Assembly: GCA_018267965.1 (NCBI GenBank)
Contig: JAFDXK010000006.1
Location: forward strand, 62,001 to 126,000
DNA: 64,000 bases
Reading direction: 5' to 3'
Source of the DNA: Bacteroidota bacterium
Lineage (GTDB): Bacteria > Bacteroidota > Bacteroidia > Chitinophagales > Chitinophagaceae
Shown: one piece after another, positions 53,145 through 62,149 of the stretch
How positions within the stretch are numbered: position 1 is the first letter of the stretch
How the letters are laid out: each line of letters begins with the position of its first letter
Notes under the pieces: model-generated
Seen by the model: the letters and a program-made list of their open reading frames with translations, nothing else
Database searches by the model: none
Told to the model about the DNA's origin: nothing
Position numbers and translations under genes: made by a program

Positions 53145-54203
53145 ATGATGCGTTACCTCTTATGTGTATTGTTTTATTTTGCCTGCATAGGTTATGCTTT
53201 TGCACAACAACGGCACAGGGTACTTATCGTGCTGGATGCATCCGTAGGGATGAGCCAAGCCCTTGATGGCAATGACAGTAAATTCAGGGCTGCGGGGAAG
53301 CTCATCATGCAGCTAATAGATAGTGTATATGCACGCAATAGTGAGGTAGAATTCGGGCTGCGTGCTTTCGGGCAACAATACCCTGTAAATGAGAACAACT
53401 GTTTTGATACAAAACTGGAAGTGCAATTCAGCATGAACAATTATACTCAGATGGGGTTGAGGTTAAATAGTCTGCGCAACATAGGTAGAGCACCTGTAGC
53501 ATTTGCCACGAATGAAGCCTTGGATTATGATGCCGTCAACACAGGAAGATATATTTATCATATCATACTAATAACTGGCAAAGACAGTACTTGTGACGGA
53601 GACCTGTGTAAACTGGTGAAAAAAATGGCTGATAAACATATTCCGCCTGCCTGTATTATTGGTGTAGGCAAGAGTGAAGCCAATGATAAATACAAATATA
53701 ACTGTATCGGTTCTTACAAAACATTGAATTCATCTATGAGTATTACCAAAACAGTGAATGAAATACTTAACGAATGCTGCCGGATACCTTATTTGGTAAA
53801 GGGCGTATACACAGCACAAAACGATAGCATTGAAGTATATAAGCCTTTGCCTAAAGAAATTGTTCCTGCCAAAATGAAAACTGCAGTAACTAAAAAACCT
53901 GACCCTATTAAAGCAAACAACGCTGTTGTAAATACGGTACAAGAACCCGGTGTACTCAACCCAGACAAGATGGGTTTTCTGAAACTGATAAATCTACCTG
54001 GTGTAGAAAAAATACGGCTCTATTATACCACTGTTGATACCAACTATAGGTTCTACTGCGAAATAAGAATAGGTTATTCCATAGCAGATAAACACATCAA
54101 ATTACCGGTTGGAAAATTCCGTCTTTTATATAACGATGGAGAAACGGATGTTAAAAAGGAATTTATTGTTAGAAGCAAAAAGACAGTTGAGATTAGTCTG
54201 TAA
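53145..54203 (+). CDS. Secreted VWA-like domain protein
   Basis: Protein of 352 residues with signal peptide ending YAFAQ. Residues about 23-190 form a von Willebrand A-like domain (HRVLIVLDASVGMSQAL, FRAAGKLIMQLIDSV, HIILITGKDSTCDGD). The metal site normally reads DxSxS, but here DASVG lacks the second Ser, so Mg binding may be weakened. A Pro/Lys linker and a C-terminal beta domain (about 255-352) follow. Role unknown. Its stop overlaps the convergent O-antigen-ligase-like gene by 11 bases. Confidence 0.8.
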   Translation: MMRYLLCVLFYFACIGYAFAQQRHRVLIVLDASVGMSQALDGNDSKFRAAGKLIMQLIDSVYARNSEVEFGLRAFGQQYPVNENNCFDTKLEVQFSMNNYTQMGLRLNSLRNIGRAPVAFATNEALDYDAVNTGRYIYHIILITGKDSTCDGDLCKLVKKMADKHIPPACIIGVGKSEANDKYKYNCIGSYKTLNSSMSITKTVNEILNECCRIPYLVKGVYTAQNDSIEVYKPLPKEIVPAKMKTAVTKKPDPIKANNAVVNTVQEPGVLNPDKMGFLKLINLPGVEKIRLYYTTVDTNYRFYCEIRIGYSIADKHIKLPVGKFRLLYNDGETDVKKEFIVRSKKTVEISL

Positions 54204-55425
54204 CTTTAAAATCCTTCTTCTTTATAAAATCGGGGAAGATATTAGAGAACACCAATAGCCATATCAGATACTCGGTAGTATTGGTAATGTAGCTGCCTGT
54301 AAATTGGTAAATGAAGATGAATACGAACAACCACAACCTGAATGGATTAGCGTATACTTTTGTCCTGAAGAAAAAGAAAATTTCTATCAGCAAACGTATG
54401 ACCAAGCCTACGTAGCCAAAATAGATAATGGTTTCGGCAGAAGCATTAGGAATTCGGATTACATCAGGCATGCGGGTATAACTGTAATATTCTATCACAA
54501 TACTTCTCCCTAAAAGTTTGATTTGCCCGGGCCCTATGCCCCATAGCATACTCTTTTGTTGAATGATCTTGTTGGCAAGAATAAATGCTTCGTACGTTCT
54601 GCCTCTGGCAGAAGTATCATCCCCGTGATAAATATTGGCAATACGTAGAAAGACCGGGTTATCAGGAAAAAACACAAACAATACAATCAACAGAATGACC
54701 AGTAAAATGAAAATGAATAGAAATATATTTTTTCTTCGTGTGTTATGAAATATCCTGGATGAATAAGAGACCAAAACAATAACTGTACTCATTAATAATG
54801 CCCCTAATACACCAAATGAAAAAGATAGTATTAGCGGTATACTCACTATCAGGAAATTGTATAAGACCCCTTTGCCCTTGAAAAACAGCATCCTGCTATA
54901 GAAATAAATAGCCAGCGGACAAAACAAGAGACTGTAATGAGATGCTTCTGAAGTAAATAATTTAAGGCGCGGTAAATTATCAAGATGTTCTGATATTGGC
55001 AGCGTATACCATACCAGGGGTTTCAAGACAGGAATAAACAAGATAAAGATACTCAAAAGCGTAAGTGTGAAATTGAGTATGGTGATGTTTCTAAAAATCT
55101 TGTCCCAATTAACGGAAGTATCATTTATGTAATCATTTGCGACTATCAGAAAAGCGATTGTGCAAACAATTATGGCGTCTGAAATAATATATCTGGTTAT
55201 TGCAACACCCTGACTAAAATGCAATACAGCAAACAATAGCAGCGGAATCATTAAACCCAAAAACAGCCTGACCCTTTTGTGCACGGCAATCAGGTATAGC
55301 CAAACAGGAGTAAGTAATAATGTAAACGTAACACTTTGGGGCAGAAAGGCTGTGTTAAAAAAGAAAAGGAACAGCACTATAAAACCTACCCATATATTTT
55401 TTAAGTGTTGGTTAGTTGCTTCCAT
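54193..55425 (-). CDS. O-antigen ligase/polymerase-like membrane protein
   Basis: Protein of 410 residues with about ten to twelve membrane helices and a large periplasmic loop (residues ~255-325) containing the feature GRTYEAFILANKIIQQKSMLWGIGPGQ, which is typical of Wzy/WaaL-type O-antigen ligase proteins (a conserved R..E and G.GPG). It is expected to ligate or polymerise lipid-linked polysaccharide. It is the last of three overlapping minus-strand genes (25-base overlap with the flippase gene), so it belongs to one operon. Confidence 0.78.
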   Translation of the reverse strand: MEATNQHLKNIWVGFIVLFLFFFNTAFLPQSVTFTLLLTPVWLYLIAVHKRVRLFLGLMIPLLLFAVLHFSQGVAITRYIISDAIIVCTIAFLIVANDYINDTSVNWDKIFRNITILNFTLTLLSIFILFIPVLKPLVWYTLPISEHLDNLPRLKLFTSEASHYSLLFCPLAIYFYSRMLFFKGKGVLYNFLIVSIPLILSFSFGVLGALLMSTVIVLVSYSSRIFHNTRRKNIFLFIFILLVILLIVLFVFFPDNPVFLRIANIYHGDDTSARGRTYEAFILANKIIQQKSMLWGIGPGQIKLLGRSIVIEYYSYTRMPDVIRIPNASAETIIYFGYVGLVIRLLIEIFFFFRTKVYANPFRLWLFVFIFIYQFTGSYITNTTEYLIWLLVFSNIFPDFIKKKDFKVTD

Positions 55426-56876
55426 CTTTCTTTATTAATAATAGCAGATAAATAAAACCGCCATAGCATTCGAGCTACCAATATCGCCAACAATATACTT
55501 AGCCATATATTCTGAACATATATCAATGCAATACCTGCATAGATAGGTGCCATCTCAAGCAGTGTATTCTCTATCGAAACCGACTGGTACAATTTGCGTT
55601 GAACAATCACACTAACGAATGGTGCGGCAATACACAAGCCTACCATCATACCTTCTATCATTGCCGAAGGCGTATGAAACAAAAACAAGCCAGAAAGCAT
55701 ACAAGCATAGCAGAGCGCACAATATATTAAAGTAACGAGCGTAGCAGATATTTCTTTTCCGGAAGCATTAAGATAGAACACCGGCATAATGGTATAGGCA
55801 AATACTAATTCAAAGCCAATAAAATCGCGGATATAACTTGCTATATGGCTGTAGGTTTCGTCTCCCACCCAATAATGAAACAATACAGGAGATACGTAAA
55901 AGAAGAATACCAAAGAAAAAATAACTATTGCACTCAGCGCTCCCTTTACGCTTTTATATAGCGCAGCAGGATTAAGACCCTTCGACGTCATGGAAGATAT
56001 ACGTGGTAATACCCATATAGCAATAGCTGTAAAAATGATATGGATATGGTTGAACATAGTTGATACCAGACCATACCCTGACACAGTACTCAGTCCACTA
56101 AATTGAGAAACCCAAAACCTGTCAGTCTGAAAAGTAAGAATTACAATAACAGATTGCAGCCATGGCCAAACACTGAAATTAAGCAGTAGTTTAAATTCTT
56201 GCTTATCTCTCACCCTACCTAATGCATAGCCCGGCACAATCTTTTTTATCACCACAAATTGCAATCCGAGGTAAAGCAGAGTATACGTAGCATTTGCTAA
56301 AAGAATACTGAGCAGAGGCATTTTCTTAATGGCCAGCAGCAACGTGATGCCTAATAACCCAAAACGAAATATCATATTGAGAATGGCAGCTGTCTTAAAC
56401 CTTTCTGTAGCTTTAATAATATTTTGAAACACCTGGTCTACAAAACGTAAACCTGCTATTGCTGCAGCTACCACAATGCATTGAGCAACATGTACGACTG
56501 AAGATGTTGCTACATTCCACCAATTAAACTTAACTGCAAAATGAGACAATCCAAAGCCTGCAAGCGCGACAACAATCAGCAAAACGGCAGTAATGTGCAA
56601 GATGCCGTTAATAGCATCATTCACACGTTTAGCATCATTTTTAGCCAGTTCGAACGATACATTTTTAATAGCTGTAACGCCTAAATTGAAATTAAATAAC
56701 TGTAATACTGTGATGATGGTTGTCAGCAATACCCATAGCCCGAATACTTCCATACCCATGTTACGCATTAATAAAGGCACTACAGCCATATACGCTACGG
56801 GGTATAAGGCAGCATCAAACACACTCCACAGAGAGTGATTCAATCCTTTGGGCAACTTTATTCTATTCCATACCAC
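55401..56876 (-). CDS. Wzx-like polysaccharide flippase (MOP superfamily)
   Basis: Protein of 491 residues with about twelve to fourteen membrane helices and a polysaccharide-synthesis-protein N-terminus (LYPVAYMAVVPLLMRNMGMEVFGLWVLLTTI), expected to move lipid-linked sugars across the inner membrane. Start codon is GTG at 56876, inside the 3' end of the Wzz-like gene (14-base overlap), so translation is coupled. No glycosyltransferase genes are adjacent, so the sugar repeat unit is made elsewhere. Confidence 0.82.
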   Translation of the reverse strand: MVWNRIKLPKGLNHSLWSVFDAALYPVAYMAVVPLLMRNMGMEVFGLWVLLTTIITVLQLFNFNLGVTAIKNVSFELAKNDAKRVNDAINGILHITAVLLIVVALAGFGLSHFAVKFNWWNVATSSVVHVAQCIVVAAAIAGLRFVDQVFQNIIKATERFKTAAILNMIFRFGLLGITLLLAIKKMPLLSILLANATYTLLYLGLQFVVIKKIVPGYALGRVRDKQEFKLLLNFSVWPWLQSVIVILTFQTDRFWVSQFSGLSTVSGYGLVSTMFNHIHIIFTAIAIWVLPRISSMTSKGLNPAALYKSVKGALSAIVIFSLVFFFYVSPVLFHYWVGDETYSHIASYIRDFIGFELVFAYTIMPVFYLNASGKEISATLVTLIYCALCYACMLSGLFLFHTPSAMIEGMMVGLCIAAPFVSVIVQRKLYQSVSIENTLLEMAPIYAGIALIYVQNIWLSILLAILVARMLWRFYLSAIINKERWKQLTNT

Positions 56877-57750
56877 TCCTGAAGAAATTAATAATTACAG
56901 ATAGCAAACAAGACGTAACTAAAGCCAACCCAATCAAACCAAACAAAAATTCTTTAGTAGTACGTACGGGTCTATCGGCAGGAGTGAAGCCATGAATGAC
57001 TTCAATAGAATTATGAACGGCGTTGTAATATTCTTTATCTAATTTCTTGTCTTGCAAAACATCCTTGTATGCTAATAAGGAAGTAATCGCTGTAAACCCG
57101 GTAATACTATCGGATTGTGTATGTACATTTTTAAGATAGCGGGTATAAGCATCAACAAGCGAATCTATCTGCGCCATGCTCCTGTCTATGTACCATATTT
57201 TTTCCTCCCTGGTATGACGCTCTATTTCACTCCTTACCTTTCTATAAGGAGTATTGTTGAGATAGTTTACAATACCCTCTTGCAGGGGTTTATAAACATC
57301 TCTGTCTAACGACAATACAGTAATATAAATCGGGAACCGTAAAGATAAGTTAGCATTATCAGAATAGTCATCATATAACGGGCTACCCAACGAGTTAGTA
57401 GGAATTACACGAAGTATTGAGCCAGCTTGTTTTTGCGATATATTTAATATTTCAGATAGTTCTCCTACAGAATGAACTTTGGCGAGGTCGTCCAACTTTT
57501 TAAGCATTTCGCCATAAGTTTTTTGATGCATGTGATTGTACGAACAGACAAGGTCGGATTCAAAATATGGTGGCTTTAAATACCAATAAGTAAATGCGGC
57601 AGCCGAAAGCAGTAAAAACATAGAGACAGTAAGCACCATCTGCCTGCGAATGGATGTAAACATAAAACGAACTAACCTGCTAATGAAACCTGTAAAACCA
57701 GACAAAAAAGCGGCTACTTCCTTTTTATTAATCAATTCATATTCATCCAT
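56863..57750 (-). CDS. Wzz-like chain-length determinant protein
   Basis: Protein of 295 residues with a membrane helix after about residue 36 (MVLTVSMFLLLSAAAFTYWYL), a periplasmic alpha-helical domain and a second helix near the C-terminus (FLFGLIGLALVTSCLLSVII). Two flanking helices with a periplasmic middle is the Wzz/PCP arrangement. No cytoplasmic kinase domain is present. It would set polysaccharide chain length and is the first gene of the Wzz-Wzx-ligase set. Confidence 0.7.
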   Translation of the reverse strand: MDEYELINKKEVAAFLSGFTGFISRLVRFMFTSIRRQMVLTVSMFLLLSAAAFTYWYLKPPYFESDLVCSYNHMHQKTYGEMLKKLDDLAKVHSVGELSEILNISQKQAGSILRVIPTNSLGSPLYDDYSDNANLSLRFPIYITVLSLDRDVYKPLQEGIVNYLNNTPYRKVRSEIERHTREEKIWYIDRSMAQIDSLVDAYTRYLKNVHTQSDSITGFTAITSLLAYKDVLQDKKLDKEYYNAVHNSIEVIHGFTPADRPVRTTKEFLFGLIGLALVTSCLLSVIINFFRSGME

Positions 57751-57917
57751 GAATCAGTCATTTGAGTTAAATAAACAGCAATAGTAAATTGAACACCAAT
57801 GGTGTAAGGAGTCGATAAGTAAGGCGGCGCTACAAATAAGTCAATATTATCTGAATATACAAATATACTTAGCCCAACAGGCTTTTGAAGGAGACCAATC
57901 AGCCGAAGATGATATAA

Positions 57918-59060
57918 TTACCCCACCTGCAAGGGTAGCGCCTTATTTTGAATAAAATAGATAAGCTTTATAGATAACGCATGTAACTGTGTTTTACTAT
58001 GTGCATTTCGTTCGATGTGATATATGGTTTGGGATATTTCTTCAGCCATCTGCTGCATAGCCGTAAAGGAAATATTGGTAACCGCCAATTTTTGCACAAA
58101 AGCAGCTTCTTCAGGGGGTAACGGCACATTGTTTTGTGGCATATACCTGTTACGAATAGCATGCTCTAACAAGCTTACAACATAATGCAGCAGATTTTTC
58201 TGCTGCTCTCTACCTGCCTTACTCCACTCTTCTACGAATTTCGATACTGCAATACCATTATTAGTGAAAATAGCGTTGAACCATGTACGCACATCAGGAA
58301 ACAGGTCATTCTGTGCGTGTTGCACTAGTTTTAAAGCCTCAGTAAAGCTACCATTTGCCATGTGGCCAACTTGTATAGCCTTTTTTTCATCTGCCAGCTG
58401 ACGGTGAAAAAGCGCATCCGCTATCTCGGTAGCCGATATAGGCGACAGCCTTATTAATTGTGTACGGGACAGTATAGTTGCAAGTATATCTTCTATATCT
58501 TCTGCTATGAATAGTAGTATAGTATCAGCAGGTGGTTCTTCAATCAGCTTTAAAAGAATATTGCCTTCTTTGCCCAGGTATTCTGGCCGCCAGAGAATGA
58601 GTATTTTTTTGCCTCCTTCGTAAGACTTGAGATTAAGCGTATCTATTATCTCCCGGCATTCTTCAGCTGTGATATTACCTTGCTTATTTTCGGCATTGAT
58701 GAATTGCAGCCAGTCATAAGTAGTACCGTAAGGTGTTTGAGATATGAACTCCCTGAAATCCGAGATATAGTGCCTGCTCATAGCCTTAGTGCCGGGTTTT
58801 GGCGGAATAGAGGGAAAGCTGATATGCAAATCGGCATGTTCTAATTTGCTGACTTTGCTACAATTGCTGCATTGCCCGCAAGAATCATTTGCAGCTTTGT
58901 TTTCGCAGAGTATATATTGGGCAACTGCTAAAGCCAATGGTAAACCACCCGTACCTTCATGCCCGGTCAACATCAGTGCATGCGGGAAATGACCGCTGTT
59001 TTGCATGTTGATCAACCCATCTTTTGCCAATTGCTGGCCAACTATCTGTGAAAACTTCAT
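57918..59060 (-). CDS. holB: DNA polymerase III delta' subunit
   Basis: Clamp-loader subunit of 380 residues. It begins MKFSQIVGQQLAKDGLI and has the clamp-loader P-loop region HALMLTGHEGTGGLP (degenerate Walker A, as usual for delta'), a zinc-binding set CGQCSNCSK, the SRC-like SRTQLI and LLKLIEEPP. The ATG at 59060 is better than the in-frame TTG two codons upstream. It stands alone, divergent from the 59196 gene. Confidence 0.92.
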   Translation of the reverse strand: MKFSQIVGQQLAKDGLINMQNSGHFPHALMLTGHEGTGGLPLALAVAQYILCENKAANDSCGQCSNCSKVSKLEHADLHISFPSIPPKPGTKAMSRHYISDFREFISQTPYGTTYDWLQFINAENKQGNITAEECREIIDTLNLKSYEGGKKILILWRPEYLGKEGNILLKLIEEPPADTILLFIAEDIEDILATILSRTQLIRLSPISATEIADALFHRQLADEKKAIQVGHMANGSFTEALKLVQHAQNDLFPDVRTWFNAIFTNNGIAVSKFVEEWSKAGREQQKNLLHYVVSLLEHAIRNRYMPQNNVPLPPEEAAFVQKLAVTNISFTAMQQMAEEISQTIYHIERNAHSKTQLHALSIKLIYFIQNKALPLQVG

Positions 59061-59118
59061 CCTCAAAAATAGAAAGAAAAACAGACAGCAGTAGCCAAAA
59101 CTTTAACAGTCATTTTAC

Positions 59119-59146
59119 CCACAGGTGTCAATAAAAAAACCTGTGG
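59119..59146. promoter_or_regulatory. Inverted repeat CCACAGGT / ACCTGTGG upstream of the 59196 gene
   Basis: Eight-base perfect inverted repeat with a 12-base spacer in the divergent region between holB and the unknown gene. It could be an operator or a leader hairpin; nothing else supports either. Confidence 0.35.
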
Positions 59147-59195
59147 CATTGAATTTGAGTGTATTAAATTAGGATTAGATAAAAATCGAAAGGCT

Positions 59196-59912
59196 ATGAA
59201 ACTGAGCGAAACATGGTTCATGGAAGGCTATATAGATTTTGAGTTGCAGAAGTATAAACTATTAGCCTACCTGCAAGACGTAAATACTTATTTCAACGAG
59301 AATAAGTTATACCCACAACTAAGTGATGTTATTTTTCACTACAACAACCTCACCTCTTTCAGAAACAATAAAAAATTCATACAGGACAGTTTCCCTAAAC
59401 AGCTAACAAGCGTGAATGTTCAAAAGCTGGAACTGGTATACGAAAAAATGCTGCAGGACAATGACATTATGCAGGAACTGGAGCAAATAACCAATTATGC
59501 TCTTGAAGAAATGAAATGTACATTGAATAACGGTGCAGAGCTATATGAACTGCTGGAAAAACAAATACATATAGAGCCTGTGGGCATTATGCCGTTGTAT
59601 AAAAACGAAGGCTATATACTTATTCACTACAGCAAGCTGGCTGAAGTACGTGCCTACAATTATTCTGTAACACTATTCGAACATAAAGATGCAAGATATA
59701 GAGGGGTAAGAGTAGACTTTGTAGACACATGGGATAAAAACCTCGTTAACACAAACGAAAGCATCAAACGAGATATCATACGCGGCATACGCACCTTGCC
59801 TAATCCTGCCGTTTACAGCATTGAAAGCAGCTTACAGCTACCCTTGCATGAAACATTACTACCTATGGCCAAGAGGATGCTGGTGCGGATTATAGAGCCG
59901 GGTGTAGCATAA
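59196..59912 (+). CDS. Uncharacterised protein with no recognised domain
   Basis: Protein of 238 residues, no signal peptide or membrane segment. The N-terminal ~100 residues are helical and charged (FELQKYKLLAYLQDVNTYF); the C-terminal half is mixed (IEPVGIMPLYKNEGYILIHYS, YNYSVTLFEHKDARYRGVRVDFVDT). The balanced codon use and length suggest a real cytoplasmic protein. I do not recognise the family. It converges with the NDH-2 gene, leaving two bases between stops. Confidence 0.7.
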   Translation: MKLSETWFMEGYIDFELQKYKLLAYLQDVNTYFNENKLYPQLSDVIFHYNNLTSFRNNKKFIQDSFPKQLTSVNVQKLELVYEKMLQDNDIMQELEQITNYALEEMKCTLNNGAELYELLEKQIHIEPVGIMPLYKNEGYILIHYSKLAEVRAYNYSVTLFEHKDARYRGVRVDFVDTWDKNLVNTNESIKRDIIRGIRTLPNPAVYSIESSLQLPLHETLLPMAKRMLVRIIEPGVA

Positions 59913-59914
59913 GG

Positions 59915-61216
59915 TTATTTCTTCCCATCTGCCTCCATAGAATGATGCATAATGCCTAACTCTACTTGCTTTTTTGTAGGCAACAAAATGAGCCTGAGCG
60001 TGGTATCATTTGTAAAATAACTGATAGCCCAGTTAATAAATATTATCAGCTTGTTTTTGGCATTCAATATCAGCATCAGATGTAAGAACATCCATACCAG
60101 CCAAGCCAGACCGCCCTGAAAGCTTATGAAAGGCAAATCAACTACAGCTTTCCTTTTGCCAATCGTAGCCATACTGCCAGGTGATTTGTAAGTAAATGGC
60201 AACATCTTTTTGCCTGCAAATAAGCGCTTGAAATTCTGTGCCAGATGTGTTGCCTGTTTACCTGCAACATTTGCCAGTTGCGGATGCCCATTGGGCCAAT
60301 CTTTGGTTTCAGTATATGCCACATCGCCGATAACGAAAACGGAGCCATCGCCTGTCATTCGGCTAAATTCATCTGTTTTTATACGATTGCCCCTTACTAT
60401 ATTTTCTTTTGAGATACCTTCCGGCACATTACCCATAACACCCGCTGCCCATATCAAATTGCTTGTGGCTATTGTTCTGCCATCTTTTACGGTGGCCATT
60501 TTACCATCATAATTTTCGAGTATAGCATTCGTCCATACTTTCACGCCTAAGCGTTCGAGGTATTGCTGTGATTTATGCTGAGAAGCTTCGCTCATTGCAC
60601 CCAGAGTATGTTCGCCACCTTCCAGCAAATAAATATTGAGCTTCGAAAAATCCATTTCCGGATAATCTTTAGGCAACACATTTTTTTTCATTTCTGCCAA
60701 TGCCCCGCTTAGCTCCACACCAGTAGGACCTCCACCTACCACTACAATATTCATTAACCGTTCCAATTCATCGGGCTCCGCTTTCAACGCATCTTCAAAA
60801 TTCAACAAAATGCGATTGCGAAGTGTAATAGCTTCAGGAGTTGACTTCATTGTATATGCGTACTTAGCTACATTATCATTACCAAAAAAGTTGGTTGTAC
60901 AGCCAGTAGCTATTACTAAATAATCATAACCGAAATCACCATCATCGGTATGCACTATTTTAGAGCTTACATCTACGTTTCTCACTTTTGTAATACGCAC
61001 ATTTACATTATGTGCGTGCTGAAATATTTTTCGGAGCGGGAAAGAAATGGAACTCGGCTCGAGGCGGGCTGTTGCTACCTGATAAAAAAGCGGTTGGAAC
61101 TGGTGAAAATTAAACTGGTCGATAAGCAATACATCACATTTGCTTTTCCTGAGCTTTTTGGCTACCTGCAATCCTGCAAAGCCGGCACCCAATATCACTA
61201 TTTTCGGGGTTGCCAT
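59915..61216 (-). CDS. Type II NADH:quinone oxidoreductase (NDH-2)
   Basis: Single-subunit flavoenzyme that passes electrons from NADH to menaquinone without pumping protons. The 433-residue protein has two Rossmann sites: GAGFAGLQVAKKL near residue 8 (FAD) and VVGGGPTGVELSGAL (NADH). It also has FHQFQPLFYQVATARLEPSSIS, YDYLVIATGCTTNFFG, SVFVIGDVAY and PQLANVAGKQATHLA. A C-terminal amphipathic or membrane segment (LAWLVWMFLHLMLIL) suits membrane attachment. ATG 61216 is preferred because the Rossmann strand follows directly (MATPKIVILGAG). Confidence 0.92.
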   Translation of the reverse strand: MATPKIVILGAGFAGLQVAKKLRKSKCDVLLIDQFNFHQFQPLFYQVATARLEPSSISFPLRKIFQHAHNVNVRITKVRNVDVSSKIVHTDDGDFGYDYLVIATGCTTNFFGNDNVAKYAYTMKSTPEAITLRNRILLNFEDALKAEPDELERLMNIVVVGGGPTGVELSGALAEMKKNVLPKDYPEMDFSKLNIYLLEGGEHTLGAMSEASQHKSQQYLERLGVKVWTNAILENYDGKMATVKDGRTIATSNLIWAAGVMGNVPEGISKENIVRGNRIKTDEFSRMTGDGSVFVIGDVAYTETKDWPNGHPQLANVAGKQATHLAQNFKRLFAGKKMLPFTYKSPGSMATIGKRKAVVDLPFISFQGGLAWLVWMFLHLMLILNAKNKLIIFINWAISYFTNDTTLRLILLPTKKQVELGIMHHSMEADGKK

Positions 61217-61356
61217 TATTCTATAATTAATACACAAAGTTACAGTCAGACGCCGGAACACGAAATAAATGCTTTTGATAGTAACACACTTTTACTCTAT
61301 ATAGTATTCTCAATACACATTGCACAATAGCATAAATTGCCCGACCTTTAATACTT

Positions 61357-62007
61357 ATGAAAATTACAGTAACAGGTGCCACGGGTATGGTGGGAGCCGA
61401 AGTAATAAGACAAGCTATTGCCGACAATGACATTGAAAGTATTACGGCTATTGTTCGCCGCCCACTGTCAGTGCAACACCCCAAACTAAAAACTGTTATC
61501 CACTCTCAGTACCTTGATTACAGAGGACTTGAAGAAGTTTTCAAAGAGAATGATGCCTGCATCTGGTGTTTGGGTATCTCTCAATCGCAGGTGAGTAAAG
61601 AAGAGTATAAACTGATTACTTATCACTATACGATGGCAGCTGCAAATGCAATGGTAGCAGCCAACCCCGATATAAAGTTTATTTTTCTAAGCGGTGATGG
61701 TGCAGACCAAACCGAAAAAAGCAGTACGCTCTTTGCCCGCATAAAAGGGGAAACGGAAAACGGGTTAAAGACCATTGGTTTAAGAACCCTGGTATTTGCA
61801 AGGCCGGGGGGAATATGGCCTGTACACACCAACCCTAAAGCTCCATTTATATACAGGCTGCTTATTCCTTTGTTCCCTTTGCTGGCTAAGCTGTTCCCCA
61901 AGAAAGTTATCAAATCGGATATAGTAGCAAGGGCATTAATAAAACTGGCAAAAGAAGGCAGCAATACCCAAATAGTAGAAAATGAAGCGCTGAAAGCTTT
62001 AGCATAG
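61357..62007 (+). CDS. NAD(P)-binding epimerase-like (atypical SDR) protein
   Basis: Protein of 216 residues with KITVTGATGMVGAEVI (TGxxGxxG NAD(P) site), CIWCLGISQSQVSKEEY and FIFLSGDGADQTEKSS, an NAD(P)H-binding/YeeZ-like layout. The usual catalytic YxxxK is not obvious. Substrate unknown. A terminator follows. Confidence 0.8.
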   Translation: MKITVTGATGMVGAEVIRQAIADNDIESITAIVRRPLSVQHPKLKTVIHSQYLDYRGLEEVFKENDACIWCLGISQSQVSKEEYKLITYHYTMAAANAMVAANPDIKFIFLSGDGADQTEKSSTLFARIKGETENGLKTIGLRTLVFARPGGIWPVHTNPKAPFIYRLLIPLFPLLAKLFPKKVIKSDIVARALIKLAKEGSNTQIVENEALKALA

Positions 62008-62035
62008 TAAAACCAATAAATAATATCTATTGAAG

Positions 62036-62059
62036 TCACCCCTGAGAGGGTGATTTTTT
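62036..62059 (+). terminator. Terminator after the epimerase-like gene
   Basis: TCACCC / GGGTGA stem followed by TTTTTT, 29 bases after the stop. Confidence 0.75.
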
Positions 62060-62067
62060 GTTAATGA

Positions 62068-62100
62068 TTTGGCGGAACGAAAAAAGCGTTAGTATCTTTG
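62068..62100 (+). promoter_or_regulatory. Complete Bacteroidota promoter (TTTG -21- TATCTTTG) of the SPFH operon
   Basis: TTTG at 62068-62071 and TATCTTTG at 62093-62100, with 21 bases between, which fits the -33/-7 consensus of Bacteroidota sigma-70-type promoters. It is the best promoter in the window. The start of transcription would fall a few bases after 62100, in the palindrome at 62103-62117. Confidence 0.7.
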
Positions 62101-62102
62101 TG

Positions 62103-62117
62103 ATATCAAAATGATAT
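62103..62117. promoter_or_regulatory. Candidate operator ATATCA-AAA-TGATAT
   Basis: Palindrome of two six-base half-sites with a three-base centre, located at the expected transcription start of the SPFH promoter. The downstream gene at 63026 encodes a ribbon-helix-helix protein, a class that binds such short palindromes, so autoregulation is plausible but unproven. Confidence 0.4.
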
Positions 62118-62149
62118 TAAACTGACATTTAACAATAAACAACGCAAAT

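Noticed and set aside
52988-53266. 92-residue frame across the GCAACA repeats
   Set aside because: It mainly translates the repeats (FATK, CNN, QQFATK) and runs into the VWA gene in a different frame, so it is not a gene.
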